Source of the DNA: Thraustochytrium sp. TN22
Taxonomy: Eukaryota; Sar; Bigyra; Thraustochytrida; Thraustochytriidae
Length of the DNA: 64,000 nucleotides
NCBI GenBank assembly: GCA_013306675.1
Contig: JABLUY010000004.1
Location: 248,001-312,000, forward strand
Reading direction: 5' to 3'
The notes under the pieces are model-generated. The model ran no database searches. It worked only from the letters and a program-made list of their open reading frames with translations, and was not told the origin of the DNA. A program made the position numbers and the translations under genes. This document shows positions 27,334 through 36,600 of the stretch, one piece after another. Within the stretch, counting starts at the first letter, position 1. Every line of letters starts with the position of its first letter.

Positions 27334-27979
27334 CAACCAGCCCGGTGTGCTCATCCAGGTCTTCGAGGGCGAGCGCCCGCTCACCAAGGACAACAACCTC
27401 CTCGGCAAGTTCCACCTCGACGGCATCCCCCCCATGCCGCGCGGCGTGCCCCAGATCGAGGTCACCTACGATCTCGACGCCAACGGCATCCTCAACGTCT
27501 CCGCCGTCGAGAAGAGCACCGGCAAGGAGAACAAGATCACCATCACCAACGACAAGGGCCGCCTCTCCAAGGAGGAGGTCGAGCGCATGGTCGCCGAGGC
27601 CGAGAAGTACGCCCAGGAGGACAACGCCGTCAAGGAGCGCATCGAGGCCCGCAACACCCTCGAGAACACCACCTACTCGCTCAAGTCCTCCCTCAACGAG
27701 GAGAAGCTCAAGTCCGCCATCCCGGAGGCCGACCTCAAGAAGCTCAACGACAAGATCGACGAGGTCCTCGCCTTCCTCGAGCAGAACCCCGAGGGCGACA
27801 ACAAGGAGATGTTCGAGGAGAAGCAGAAGGAGCTCGACGCCATCTCCCACCCCATCCTCCAGGCCGCCATGGGCGGCGCCGGCGGCATGCCCGGTGGCAT
27901 GCCGGGTGGCATGCCGGGCGCTGGCGCTCCGGGCGCGGGCAACCCGACCACTGAGGCCACCGTCGAGGAGGTCGACTAA
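26030..27979 (+). CDS. HSP70: Cytosolic HSP70 chaperone
   Basis: 649 residues, standard length. ATP-dependent chaperone that binds unfolded polypeptides with J-protein and exchange-factor partners. All three signatures are present: [11 protein letters not shown] (near residue 10), [14 protein letters not shown] (near 200) and [13 protein letters not shown] (near 340). The linker [20 protein letters not shown] leads to the substrate-binding domain ([20 protein letters not shown]). The C-terminal lid ends in GGMP repeats and EEVD, the tetrapeptide bound by TPR co-chaperones and diagnostic of the cytosolic class. There is no targeting signal and no intron. Start: first ATG after the CAG leader. 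Confidence 0.98.
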
Positions 27980-28976
27980 GTTCCCCCGCCCCCTCTCTCG
28001 ATCGAACGTGACATAACTTAGCTGCTGCGCATTGTGCAACATCAACACCATGTCTTTTGCCTTTTGACTTTTCTCTGCTTCCCTGTTTCATTCCTTTCTT
28101 GTCTTGTTGGGAGGCGCGCTCTTCTGCCTCGCGCCGCTTCGCCGCGCGCCTTGCGAGTCCCTCTGTCGGCCCAGCCAGGCATGGCTAAGCCGAGCGCCGT
28201 CAGGCTAGAGGAGGCGTAGAGGAGGCGTAGAGGAGGCGTAGAGGAGGCGTAGAGGAGGCGGGCGGCTGGGCCTGGCGCGACGCGGGCCTGCCTACTTGTC
28301 GTCTGAGGAGGAGGTCGCGAGTGATGCAGATCAGATCAGCTGCAGCGCTCTGCCAGTGTGGCACTGCGTGGCACGCGTCCGAGTCGGCGAGTCGCCCTCC
28401 TGCAACTTGAACTTGAAGACAACCACTCCAAGTCACTCGGCACTCGTCGATCCTCTTCCAGGCTCGACTCAGGCTCGCAGTCTGCTAGCCTACTCGCCGG
28501 CGTGGCTGACTCGCACCGCGATTGCACCCGTGCACGGCGTGCAGTGCCCTCACTGTCAGTGGCGGTGCAATTGCAGTGCAGCGCAGCGCTCTGCTTCGCG
28601 GTCAAGTCGGCTGCCGCTGGTCGTGCCCGGCGCGCCCGTGACCAGCGGCAGCGGCAGCAGCGGCAGCAGCGCGCTCCGAGCGTGCCGCTCCGAGTCGTGC
28701 CAGTGCCCGTGCCGGCGCCGCGGCACTGGCGCTGCACTTCAGTGGTGACCGTGACACGCGCGCTCACGCATCCACGGTCACGCGCGGCGCCAGCTGCTGT
28801 GCAGTGGTAAGTTGCGAGCCGAGAGCCGAGTTGGAGAGCGGCCACGAGCGAGGGAGGGCGCGAGCCCGCGCGGCGCGCTGGCAACGCAGAAGCCGCCGGC
28901 GAGCGGCAGAAGCGTAACCGGGCCAGCGCGGATCGGCGGCAGGCACGGCGCGCGAGCGAGCGGCGAGCGAGCAAGC
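27980..28976. other. Intergenic between HSP70 and TPR gene
   Basis: No gene recognised. A 12-bp minisatellite lies at about 28203-28262. The frame of the TPR gene is open upstream to 28812 but is not family-like there. Confidence 0.4.
28203..28262. repeat. 12-bp minisatellite
   Basis: About five tandem copies of GAGGAGGCGTAG, 220 bp after the HSP70 stop. Confidence 0.92.
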
Positions 28977-31900
28977 ATGGCCGAGCGAACCGGCGGCGGG
29001 GGCCGCGCAAGGGCGCTCTTGCGCCTCGCGCGCAGCAAAAGCCTGCGCAGGGCGGCGGCCTCGCTGCGAGGCGAGGCAGGGAGGACGAGGCAGCTGCCGC
29101 AGCCGGAGCCGCGCAATGAAATCGTGTGGTTCTGCGGCATGAGCGTGGCAGCGCTGCAACAGTTCTGGAAGCGCATTCTGGAGGAGGAGCTGGAGCCCGG
29201 CCTGGAGCTCTTCGAGGTGCAGAGGGAGGACCTCTTGCTCGGGGATGTGCTCGCGAACACGCTGGAGCCCCTGGACGAAGGGGACCAGGAGCAGCTGCTC
29301 AAGCTGCTCCGCGACGAGGGCATCGCCACGCTCACGGCCGCCGTGCAGGACCCGGGCGACGCTGAGGTGCTGGTCGGCAAACTCGTGCACCATCACGCCA
29401 CGCCCGTCTACTTCAAGCGCTCCCTTGCAGTCCCGAAGCCGCGCGAGCGGTGGTCGATTGAGGACATTTGCGAGTACGTCGTGCTCGCCGAGACCTTCCA
29501 GGAAACCTCGCACCAGTCCTCCATCTTCCTCGAGGTGCTCCTGGCCGAGGACCCCGCCGCAGTGGGACGGCCCTTTCAGGGCGCCTTCGTGAGCCAGGCT
29601 CGCCAGTGCAGCTTTGGCGACCTGGTCGAGGCCATTGTCGCGCACTACATCACCCTCGGCAAGGACCTTCGGCAGACTTTTGTCTGGCTGGACATCTTCT
29701 GTGCCAACCAGCCCAAGCTCGACAACATCGACGGGGCGTCACCGCAGGTGCACCAGGAGCGCTACGACCTGCTGACGCAGGGCCTGCACGCGGCCATCGA
29801 TGCGTTCGAAGAGGTGCTCTTCTTCTTCGACAGCTGGGATGCACCCAAGCCCATCAGGCGCATGTGGTGCGTTTGGGAGCTCTACGGCGCCATCATGAGC
29901 GGTCGCGACCTCAACATCATCTTTCCCGCTGGCCAGGATGCGCACTTCATCGACCTCATGCTGGACAAGTCGCCCGAGGCCGTCACCGAGGTCCTCGCCG
30001 GCTTCGACGCTCGCACGGCCAACTGCTTCAACCCGGACGAGAAGGCCATGATCGTAAGCACCGTCGAGAAGATGCAGGGCGGTTTCGTCAAGCTGAACAC
30101 GACTGTGCTCGACCAGCTTCGCGCCTGGCTGCGGGGCACTGCGCAGCGGGTGGTCGCGGAGCAGGTTCAGACGGACGGCCGCTCCCTCCACACGGCCAAG
30201 CTCATGAACAGCGTCGGCTGGCTGCTCCACGACCAGAGCTTCCACGCCGAGGCAATGCAGATGCTCGACGACGCGCTCCAGATTCGGAAACGCCAGCTCG
30301 GTCCGTCGCACCCCGACGTGGCCGCGACCCTTCACAACATGGCTGTCGTCGACAAGGACCTCGGCAAAAACGCCGAGGCCCTGGCCAGGTTCGAGGAAGC
30401 CCTGCGCATCCGCCAGGCGCAGTCTGGCACGGACCAAGTCGAAGAGGAAGCCGCTCTCACTGTGGCCTGCATCGGAGAGATTTTGCAGGCGCAGGGCGAC
30501 TACGAGGGTGCCATGGAGCGCTTCCGCGAGGCGCTTCAGATCCAGGAGACCCACCTCGGTCCGGACGACCCCGCCACCCTCCTGACCATGTCAAGGCTGG
30601 TCTACGCTCTCAAGCTCCAGGGCAGATACGAGGAGTCGCTCGAGCTCGCCCGCAAGGTCTTGCAGCTCACGCGCGACCACTACGAAGGCCACGGAGACGG
30701 CCCCAGCGCGCACCGGCACCCGCAGGTAGCCATCGCCCTCAGCAACGAGGCCACCGTGCTGCAGGCCATGGGCGACTATGACGCCGCCCTGCAGAGGTTC
30801 AAAGAAGCCTTGGACATTCAGAGAGAGCAACTTGGCGACCGCCATCCGTTCGTGGCAACCACGAAGCACTGCATTGCTCAGGTCCTCCAGGAGAAGGGCG
30901 ACCTCGATGCTGCCATGGAGCTCTACCAGAGCGCTCTCGAGATCCGCAAGGAGCAGCTCGGGATGACCGACCCGGGCGTGGCCACTGCCATGTCGTGCAT
31001 CGCCAGCGTCCAGCAGGCCCGGGGCCAATTTGCCGACGCCCAGGCGTCCTACGAGGCGGTCCTCGCCTTGCAGAAGGACAGCCTCGGTCCAGAGCATCCG
31101 GACGTGGCTTCCACCATGGCCAGCATTGGCAGCGTGCTGGACGCTCGCGGCCACACGGAGGAAGCCCTCGCCCTCTTCCAAGAGGTCCTCGCCATTCGGG
31201 AGCGCGTCCTCAAGCCGCAACACCCCTTCGTCGCCGCCACTATGCTGCACATTGCGCGCGCGCGCCAGGAGATGGGTCAGTACGATGCTGCACTGGCGCT
31301 CTTTTATAGGGTGCTCGAGATCTACACGGCCCAGTATGGCCCAGAGCACCCCCAGACCGAGAAGAGCATGCTTCTTGTCGCGCGAGCCCTGCAGGACAAG
31401 GGCGAGTATGACGCGGCTCTCTCTTACCTCGAGAACGTCGTCAAGATCCGTGAGACCCGCTACGGGCCCCAGCACACCAGCGTTGCCGCGGCCCTCTTCA
31501 ACGCCGCGCTCGCCTACCAGGCGAAGGGCGACTTCGACGAGGCACTTCCGCGCATGGAGTCTGCGCTCGAAACCTACTCGAACCGTCTCGATGGCGCGCA
31601 CCCGACTGTGGGCGTCACCAAGTACCGTCTCTCGCTTCTCCTCTCCGACATGGCCCGCTACGACGACGCGCTCAAGCAGGCTGACGAGGCGTTGGCCATC
31701 CTCAAGGCCGCCTACGCGCTGGAACCATCTCACCGCCGTCTTGCCGCCGCGTACCTCGCGCGCGGCCGCGCGCTGCAGGGCCTCGCCAAGAAGACCGACG
31801 CCACCGCGGCACTCAAGCAGGCGCTCAAGATCTACGAAGCGTCCATGGGTCCTACGCACCCGGACACTGCCGCCTGCCTCTACTGGCTCGCCGAGACCTC

Positions 31901-32021
31901 CCGCGACGCGAACCTTGCGACGAAGGCGCTCAACATCCGCCGCCAGAGCCTCGGCCCTGCGCACCCGCTCACCATCGCCTCTCAGGACCAGCTCGCGCGC
32001 CTCCGTCGATCCCGCAAGTGA
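28977..32021 (+). CDS. Kinesin-light-chain-like TPR protein with HET/TIR-like N-terminal region
   Basis: 1014 residues from the ATG at 28977 (MAERTGGGG); an upstream ATG at 28812 would add a Gly/Arg-rich stretch. After a basic N-terminus, residues about 45-390 form a globular region with RNEIVWFCGM, FVWLDIFCANQPK (about 236), VLFFFDSWDAPKPIRRMWCV and WELYGAI (about 285-300). The W-x-D-x-F-C-x-N-Q and R-x-W-C-x-W-E pattern resembles HET/TIR-type domains of signalling proteins and recurs in protist genes often labelled kinesin light chain. From about 400 to the end are about 14 TPRs of 42 residues of the KLC/NPHP3 type (consensus LGP.HPDVA....A.V....G.Y..AL..F.EAL.I+). It is probably a scaffold or sensor; there is no motor-binding evidence. 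No NACHT or NB-ARC ATPase lies between the two parts. Confidence 0.8.
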   Translation: MAERTGGGGRARALLRLARSKSLRRAAASLRGEAGRTRQLPQPEPRNEIVWFCGMSVAALQQFWKRILEEELEPGLELFEVQREDLLLGDVLANTLEPLDEGDQEQLLKLLRDEGIATLTAAVQDPGDAEVLVGKLVHHHATPVYFKRSLAVPKPRERWSIEDICEYVVLAETFQETSHQSSIFLEVLLAEDPAAVGRPFQGAFVSQARQCSFGDLVEAIVAHYITLGKDLRQTFVWLDIFCANQPKLDNIDGASPQVHQERYDLLTQGLHAAIDAFEEVLFFFDSWDAPKPIRRMWCVWELYGAIMSGRDLNIIFPAGQDAHFIDLMLDKSPEAVTEVLAGFDARTANCFNPDEKAMIVSTVEKMQGGFVKLNTTVLDQLRAWLRGTAQRVVAEQVQTDGRSLHTAKLMNSVGWLLHDQSFHAEAMQMLDDALQIRKRQLGPSHPDVAATLHNMAVVDKDLGKNAEALARFEEALRIRQAQSGTDQVEEEAALTVACIGEILQAQGDYEGAMERFREALQIQETHLGPDDPATLLTMSRLVYALKLQGRYEESLELARKVLQLTRDHYEGHGDGPSAHRHPQVAIALSNEATVLQAMGDYDAALQRFKEALDIQREQLGDRHPFVATTKHCIAQVLQEKGDLDAAMELYQSALEIRKEQLGMTDPGVATAMSCIASVQQARGQFADAQASYEAVLALQKDSLGPEHPDVASTMASIGSVLDARGHTEEALALFQEVLAIRERVLKPQHPFVAATMLHIARARQEMGQYDAALALFYRVLEIYTAQYGPEHPQTEKSMLLVARALQDKGEYDAALSYLENVVKIRETRYGPQHTSVAAALFNAALAYQAKGDFDEALPRMESALETYSNRLDGAHPTVGVTKYRLSLLLSDMARYDDALKQADEALAILKAAYALEPSHRRLAAAYLARGRALQGLAKKTDATAALKQALKIYEASMGPTHPDTAACLYWLAETSRDANLATKALNIRRQSLGPAHPLTIASQDQLARLRRSRK

Positions 32022-32186
32022 GAAGGATAGCGACTTCGAGTCGCAAGCGGATGAAAGATCATCCTTGTGCATCTCCCAAAATCTACCGCTCTGATTCTAA
32101 TCAAACCAACTACGTCCCTTCAAACCTATCGGGGTGGTGCCGCTCCTTTCTCGAATTTCTCAAGCCTTTGCAGCGTGGCCACTCTT

Positions 32187-32245
32187 TCTCTCTTTCTCTC
32201 TCTCGCTCTCTATCTCTCGCTCTCGCTCTCGCGCTTCTCTTGGCC
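32187..32245. repeat. CT-rich tract overlapping the NUDT22 C-terminus
   Basis: Imperfect CT/CTCGCT run. On the minus strand it encodes the final EKRESESER of the Nudix protein and continues past its stop codon. Confidence 0.85.
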
Positions 32246-33070
32246 TGCGAACCATCGCAAACCATAGGCTGCCTGGGGCGTGAGTCCTTGGTCCATCTTG
32301 GCGTCGGGCGGCACGAAGAGGAGGTTGACGGACTCGTCGGCCTCCTCCTGGTCGCCGCGCTCGTAGCGACTGCGGACTTCTTCGCGGGACAGAGCGCAGC
32401 GAATGACAAAGAGGGCGCTGGGTTTGCCGCGGGAGGCGCCGGGCTGGCGCAAGACGGCCACAAGCTGTGGTGCGCTCAGGTGCTCCTCGGGGATGTTGAT
32501 CTCGGCGCGCACCTCGTCCAGGATGGACGCGAAGAGCTCGCGTGCGACGGCGTCGGCGCCCGCATCCTCCGTGACGCGGCTCGGCTCTGGGTGCCCGCCC
32601 GGCAAGTCCAAAAAGCCCTGGTACTCGCCCGTGGTCTTGCTTCGCCGGATGAGCAGCATCTCCTGTGCGCCGCCCTCCTCGCCGACCAGCACGACGGCCG
32701 CCACGCCGAGCGGGTCTGCCATGAGCGCGCGCTCGTCGCCGGCGTTCGCGGCTCCGAGCGCGCGCAGCTCCGCGGCCGCCGCCTCGTCCGCGAGCGCGTT
32801 CGACCCAATAAAGCTCTTGTAGTCCGTCAGCGAGAGCACCAAGCGCAGTCGCTGCGGCCCGGGCTCGCAAGCGTCCAACCTATACTTGGTCGCGTTGAAG
32901 AGTTTCGGGTTCGCCTCCAGGCGCCGCGCCCACTCCTGGTCTGCGAGCTCTACGGCCCGCTCATGCGTCGCCGTGCGCGTCGCGAGCTCGCACGAGACCT
33001 GCGCCGCGGCGAGCGCCTCGCCCTTGCCTGCAGCGAACTCTACGACCGCGGCCTCCGACGCCAACATCAT
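32210..33070 (-). CDS. NUDT22: NUDT22-type UDP-sugar pyrophosphatase (Nudix)
   Basis: 286 residues from the first ATG of a double Met at 33070 (human NUDT22 about 303); the frame is open to 33322 but the extra part is Pro/Arg-rich and unlike the family. NUDT22 hydrolyses UDP-glucose or UDP-galactose to UMP and sugar phosphate. Family blocks: WARRLEANPKLFNATKYRLD, LVLSLTDYKSFIGSN, MADPLGVAAVVLVGE, then GFLDLPGGHPEPSR and ELFASILDEVRAEINIP, corresponding to human DVPGGHPEP and ELFSSVLQEICDEVN. As in that subfamily, the canonical Nudix box is altered (ELFxSxLxEV in place of REUXEE), so this supports the NUDT22 group rather than a generic Nudix. RYERGDQEEADES matches the C-terminal block of the human protein. 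Confidence 0.88.
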   Translation of the reverse strand: MMLASEAAVVEFAAGKGEALAAAQVSCELATRTATHERAVELADQEWARRLEANPKLFNATKYRLDACEPGPQRLRLVLSLTDYKSFIGSNALADEAAAAELRALGAANAGDERALMADPLGVAAVVLVGEEGGAQEMLLIRRSKTTGEYQGFLDLPGGHPEPSRVTEDAGADAVARELFASILDEVRAEINIPEEHLSAPQLVAVLRQPGASRGKPSALFVIRCALSREEVRSRYERGDQEEADESVNLLFVPPDAKMDQGLTPQAAYGLRWFAGQEKRESESER

Positions 33071-33607
33071 GATGGCGCGGGGCGGGCCGGGAGGACCTGG
33101 TACACCTCGTCCCTGTGCTCGTGCTCGTCCGCGCCGCCCAGGTTCACCAACTGGGGAAAGCGCGAGAGAGCGGTGGGGCAGACAGCGCCAGCGTCGTCGA
33201 CTGCCGGTCTGCGCAGGCGTCGCTCCGCGCCCAGGCGTCGCGCTGGCAGGTCGGGCGCCTGACGGGGTGCTTGCTGGCTGCCGTCTTGCACTGCAAGTAG
33301 TCGAGCAAGCACTGGGACGCATGCACGGCGCGCCTGCCCGCCTCCGAGCCCCGCAACAGCGCCGGGGCGGCGGACGAGGCGCAGGGCCGCCTCACCGCGC
33401 GCCCTCGCCGGGCCTGGCCGCGGCGTAGGCTTCTGGTTCTGCAGACCAACGTCGGCGGCGCCATGGCCGGCCGAGCACCCCCCCCCCCTGCTCCGTCCGA
33501 ACCGCCTCGCACCAAACCCCAAACCGACAAAGGCGCTGCCGCGGCGGCGCAAGGCGAGGGCCCGGCGCAGACCCCGCCGCCGCGCGCGCAGAGACTACCA
33601 CGCCCCG
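33071..33607. other. Divergent promoter region, NUDT22 and FG-GAP gene
   Basis: No gene seen; GC-rich with a run of ten C at about 33479-33488. Open frames on both strands here are upstream extensions or compositional. Confidence 0.4.
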
Positions 33608-36600
33608 ATGGCCGTCGTGGCCGCGCGGCGGCTGGGCCAGGGTCTCCTCCTCCTCCTCGTCCTGGGCCTGGCCGTGGCGGTAGCCAAGGTCGCGGCGTAC
33701 GAGTGCGCGGTGCGGCAGCGCGAGGCGGGCGAGAACGGCACGTGCGGTGCGTGCAGGCAGGGCTTTACGGCGGCCACGAACGCCCAAGGCGCGTTCTTTT
33801 GCCGGCACGAGGCGTCCCCGGGCCGCGCGGTGGTCTACGAAACGCGCCAGGGCGACGAGGGCTACGTGGACGTGAACAGGCTGCGCAACGAGACGGAAGA
33901 CGCCCTAGGCGACGATTCTGTGGTCTTTGTCGGCTTGGCGGACCTTGTCGGGGATAGCCTGGATGACTTTGTTTTCGTCATCCCAAGGTCAGCGCATGAG
34001 TACGACCTGAGCTTAATCACGCCGCTCCTGTTCGTGGTACGCAATGAGGGCCCACACACAAAGGCGAGCGTGGACACCATACACAACGTGTCGCTCTCCT
34101 TTGGCGACGGCGTGAGCGAGGTGCGGCAAGCCGGGGGCTTCTCGACCGTCTCGGTTGTGGACGCGGACGGGGACGACAAGCCGGACCTGGTCTTGACCGA
34201 GCACAGCTATGGGGAGGTGGCCTTAAGCACTTACGAGCTCGTCAAGACCCAGATGCTCCTTCAGAATCGCGGCGATCGCTCGTCGCCCGCCTTTGAGGCC
34301 ATCTGGGCACACGAGGGCGTCGCAGTCGTGGATCTCGACCAGGACGGTGCGCTGGACATCTTCATGAGCTCCGCACAGGACGGCATCCTCTACATGCACA
34401 ACGAGGGATCCTCGACGGTGCCCGTCTTCGAGCTGTCCGACGAGAACCCGCTGGCCGAATTCATCGCGCCCAGCCTTGAAGTTCACCTGGACTTCGCCGA
34501 TCTCGATGGTGACGGCGACCTCGACGTCCTGCTCTTTCCACATTACCTGGAGAACATCGACGCCGGCAGAGGTCCCAGCTTTTACTTTGTGGACACCGCG
34601 CAGAGCCCGCTCGCCTACGCCGCAACGGGCGCCGAGTGGTCTCTGCGCATTGGCAATTTCACCGGCGGCTCGACGATGGACGTGGTCTTCGTGTACCAGC
34701 CCACCTACCGTGCTGCCGAATCCCCGGTTCGCCAGGGGACCGTCCAGCCCGGGTTTCCCGGCGAGCAGCGCGGTACCCTGTCGACACTGGAGTCCGGCGA
34801 GGTCTCCTTGGTCGTTGAAGATCCGGACGTGCTTGCCGGCATGTCTGTCACGCGCACAGGGGATGCCCATGTCCTGCTCGTCTACTACACACACGAGACG
34901 AACTTTGCACGCAGACGGCTGCAGGACAGCAGCGATGATCCACTGTCTACCCAAGTCTTGGTCTACTTGCTGAATGTGACCGGCCAGCCAGCGACCGCGC
35001 TCGGCCTCGAGCTCACCGACATGGACTTTGAGCTCTTCATGGAGGGTCTATACCTGCGGCATTTGCAGCTGGTCCACCTCCGCGACCGGCCCGACCCGCC
35101 AGCCAACAGCTCGAGCGCCCTCTGGGATCCTGACGCCGTCTTCATCGCGATCAACACGTCGTCCTACGTATGGCATGAATGGGACGAGGTGGTGCCCATC
35201 GGCTTTCGCGAGGGTACGGGCACCAGCTTTCACCAGGGTGGTGCGCCTCGCTTTGTCTGCTTCGACTGCTCGACCGCGAACGACCGGTCCAACCCCTTCG
35301 AGACGCTCGCCCTCCGTGGGCCCATCGCGATGCTCTTCGAGGACCTCACTGGGGACGGCTTGGCCGACTTCGTGGTGCTCGGGCGCGACGGCATCACCTT
35401 CGTGCCCAATGAGGGAAATGCGACCCACCCGTGGTATACCAATCCGACGGAATTAGCGGCCATGGGGGACATTCTGGCCATCGCAAAGACGTCCTTTGCC
35501 AACCGAGCCGGCCTGACGCTCTTTGATGTGGATCGCGACGGCGAGCAAGACATTGTCGTGTGGGACGATACCCACGGCGCCATGGCGTACCTGCGATGGG
35601 TCGAAAAGGAGACCGCCGGTGCGCCAGTCTACGCACTGCGCCCTCTCGTGCTGTCGCCCACGCTGAACAAGACCCTCGCGCTGTGGGACCTTCATGGTGA
35701 TGGCGATCTGGACGCGCTCGGCATTTCCATGGAATTCAACCCGGGAGGCGGCCTCGCCTTCATGCAGAGCACTGCTAGTGACTGCCTGTCGCACTGCTCC
35801 TTCCGGGGCACCTGCATTGAGCCAGCGGGCACCGTCATCACCGCGCTCACGCAGGCCGACCGTGCCCTCCTGGGCGTCGGCGACGCCGCCGTGGACGCCA
35901 GCGAGCGCTGGGCCAAGGTTGGCACCTGCGCTTGCACCGATGACACGGCCTTTGCTGGCGTGGCCTGCGAGCGCTGCGCACGCGACGACGTCTATGGCCT
36001 GAACTGCGATCTCACGTGTCCCAGATTCTCCCACACTCTGACCAAGCCCGCCTTTCCGATCGCGCTTGCCCTCGACGACTGCGTCTGCGACGAGGGCTTC
36101 ATGCGCACGGCGCTTGGCGGGCCCACGCCGACTTTTCGCTGCGACTGTCCCGCCGGCACCTACCTGGACGAGGTGGCTGGCCGCTGCACGAGCTGCCCAC
36201 TCGGCAGCTTCAGCGACGCCACCGACAACGCAACTACGTGCACCGCCTGCTCGCCCGCCGGGGCGCTCACGTCCCGTGTCGGCGCCATGAGCGTGGACGA
36301 GTGCGCCTGCGCCGGCGACCGCGAGGCCATGCGCGGCGTCTGCGTCTGTGCGCGCGGCTTCTACCGCCACCCGGAGGACGACGCCCTGTGCAACAAGTGC
36401 CCGGAGGAGTTTCCAGAGACGCTGCAGGCCGGTGTTACCAGCGTCGCGGACTGCGTAGTGGCCGCCGGCCGGATCGAACTCGACGGTCGCGCCCAGGTCT
36501 GCGACGCCGCGCTCGACTGCTCGCTGCCCGGCCGCACGCTCCAGAACGTGCCGCTTCGTGCCGACTACTGGCGCATCACCAACCAGAGCGATGACTTCCT

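Noticed and set aside
25697-28051. 784-residue antisense frame over HSP70
   Set aside because: A well-known by-product of biased HSP70 codon use; repetitive Leu/Val/Gly/Asp composition with no recognisable domain.
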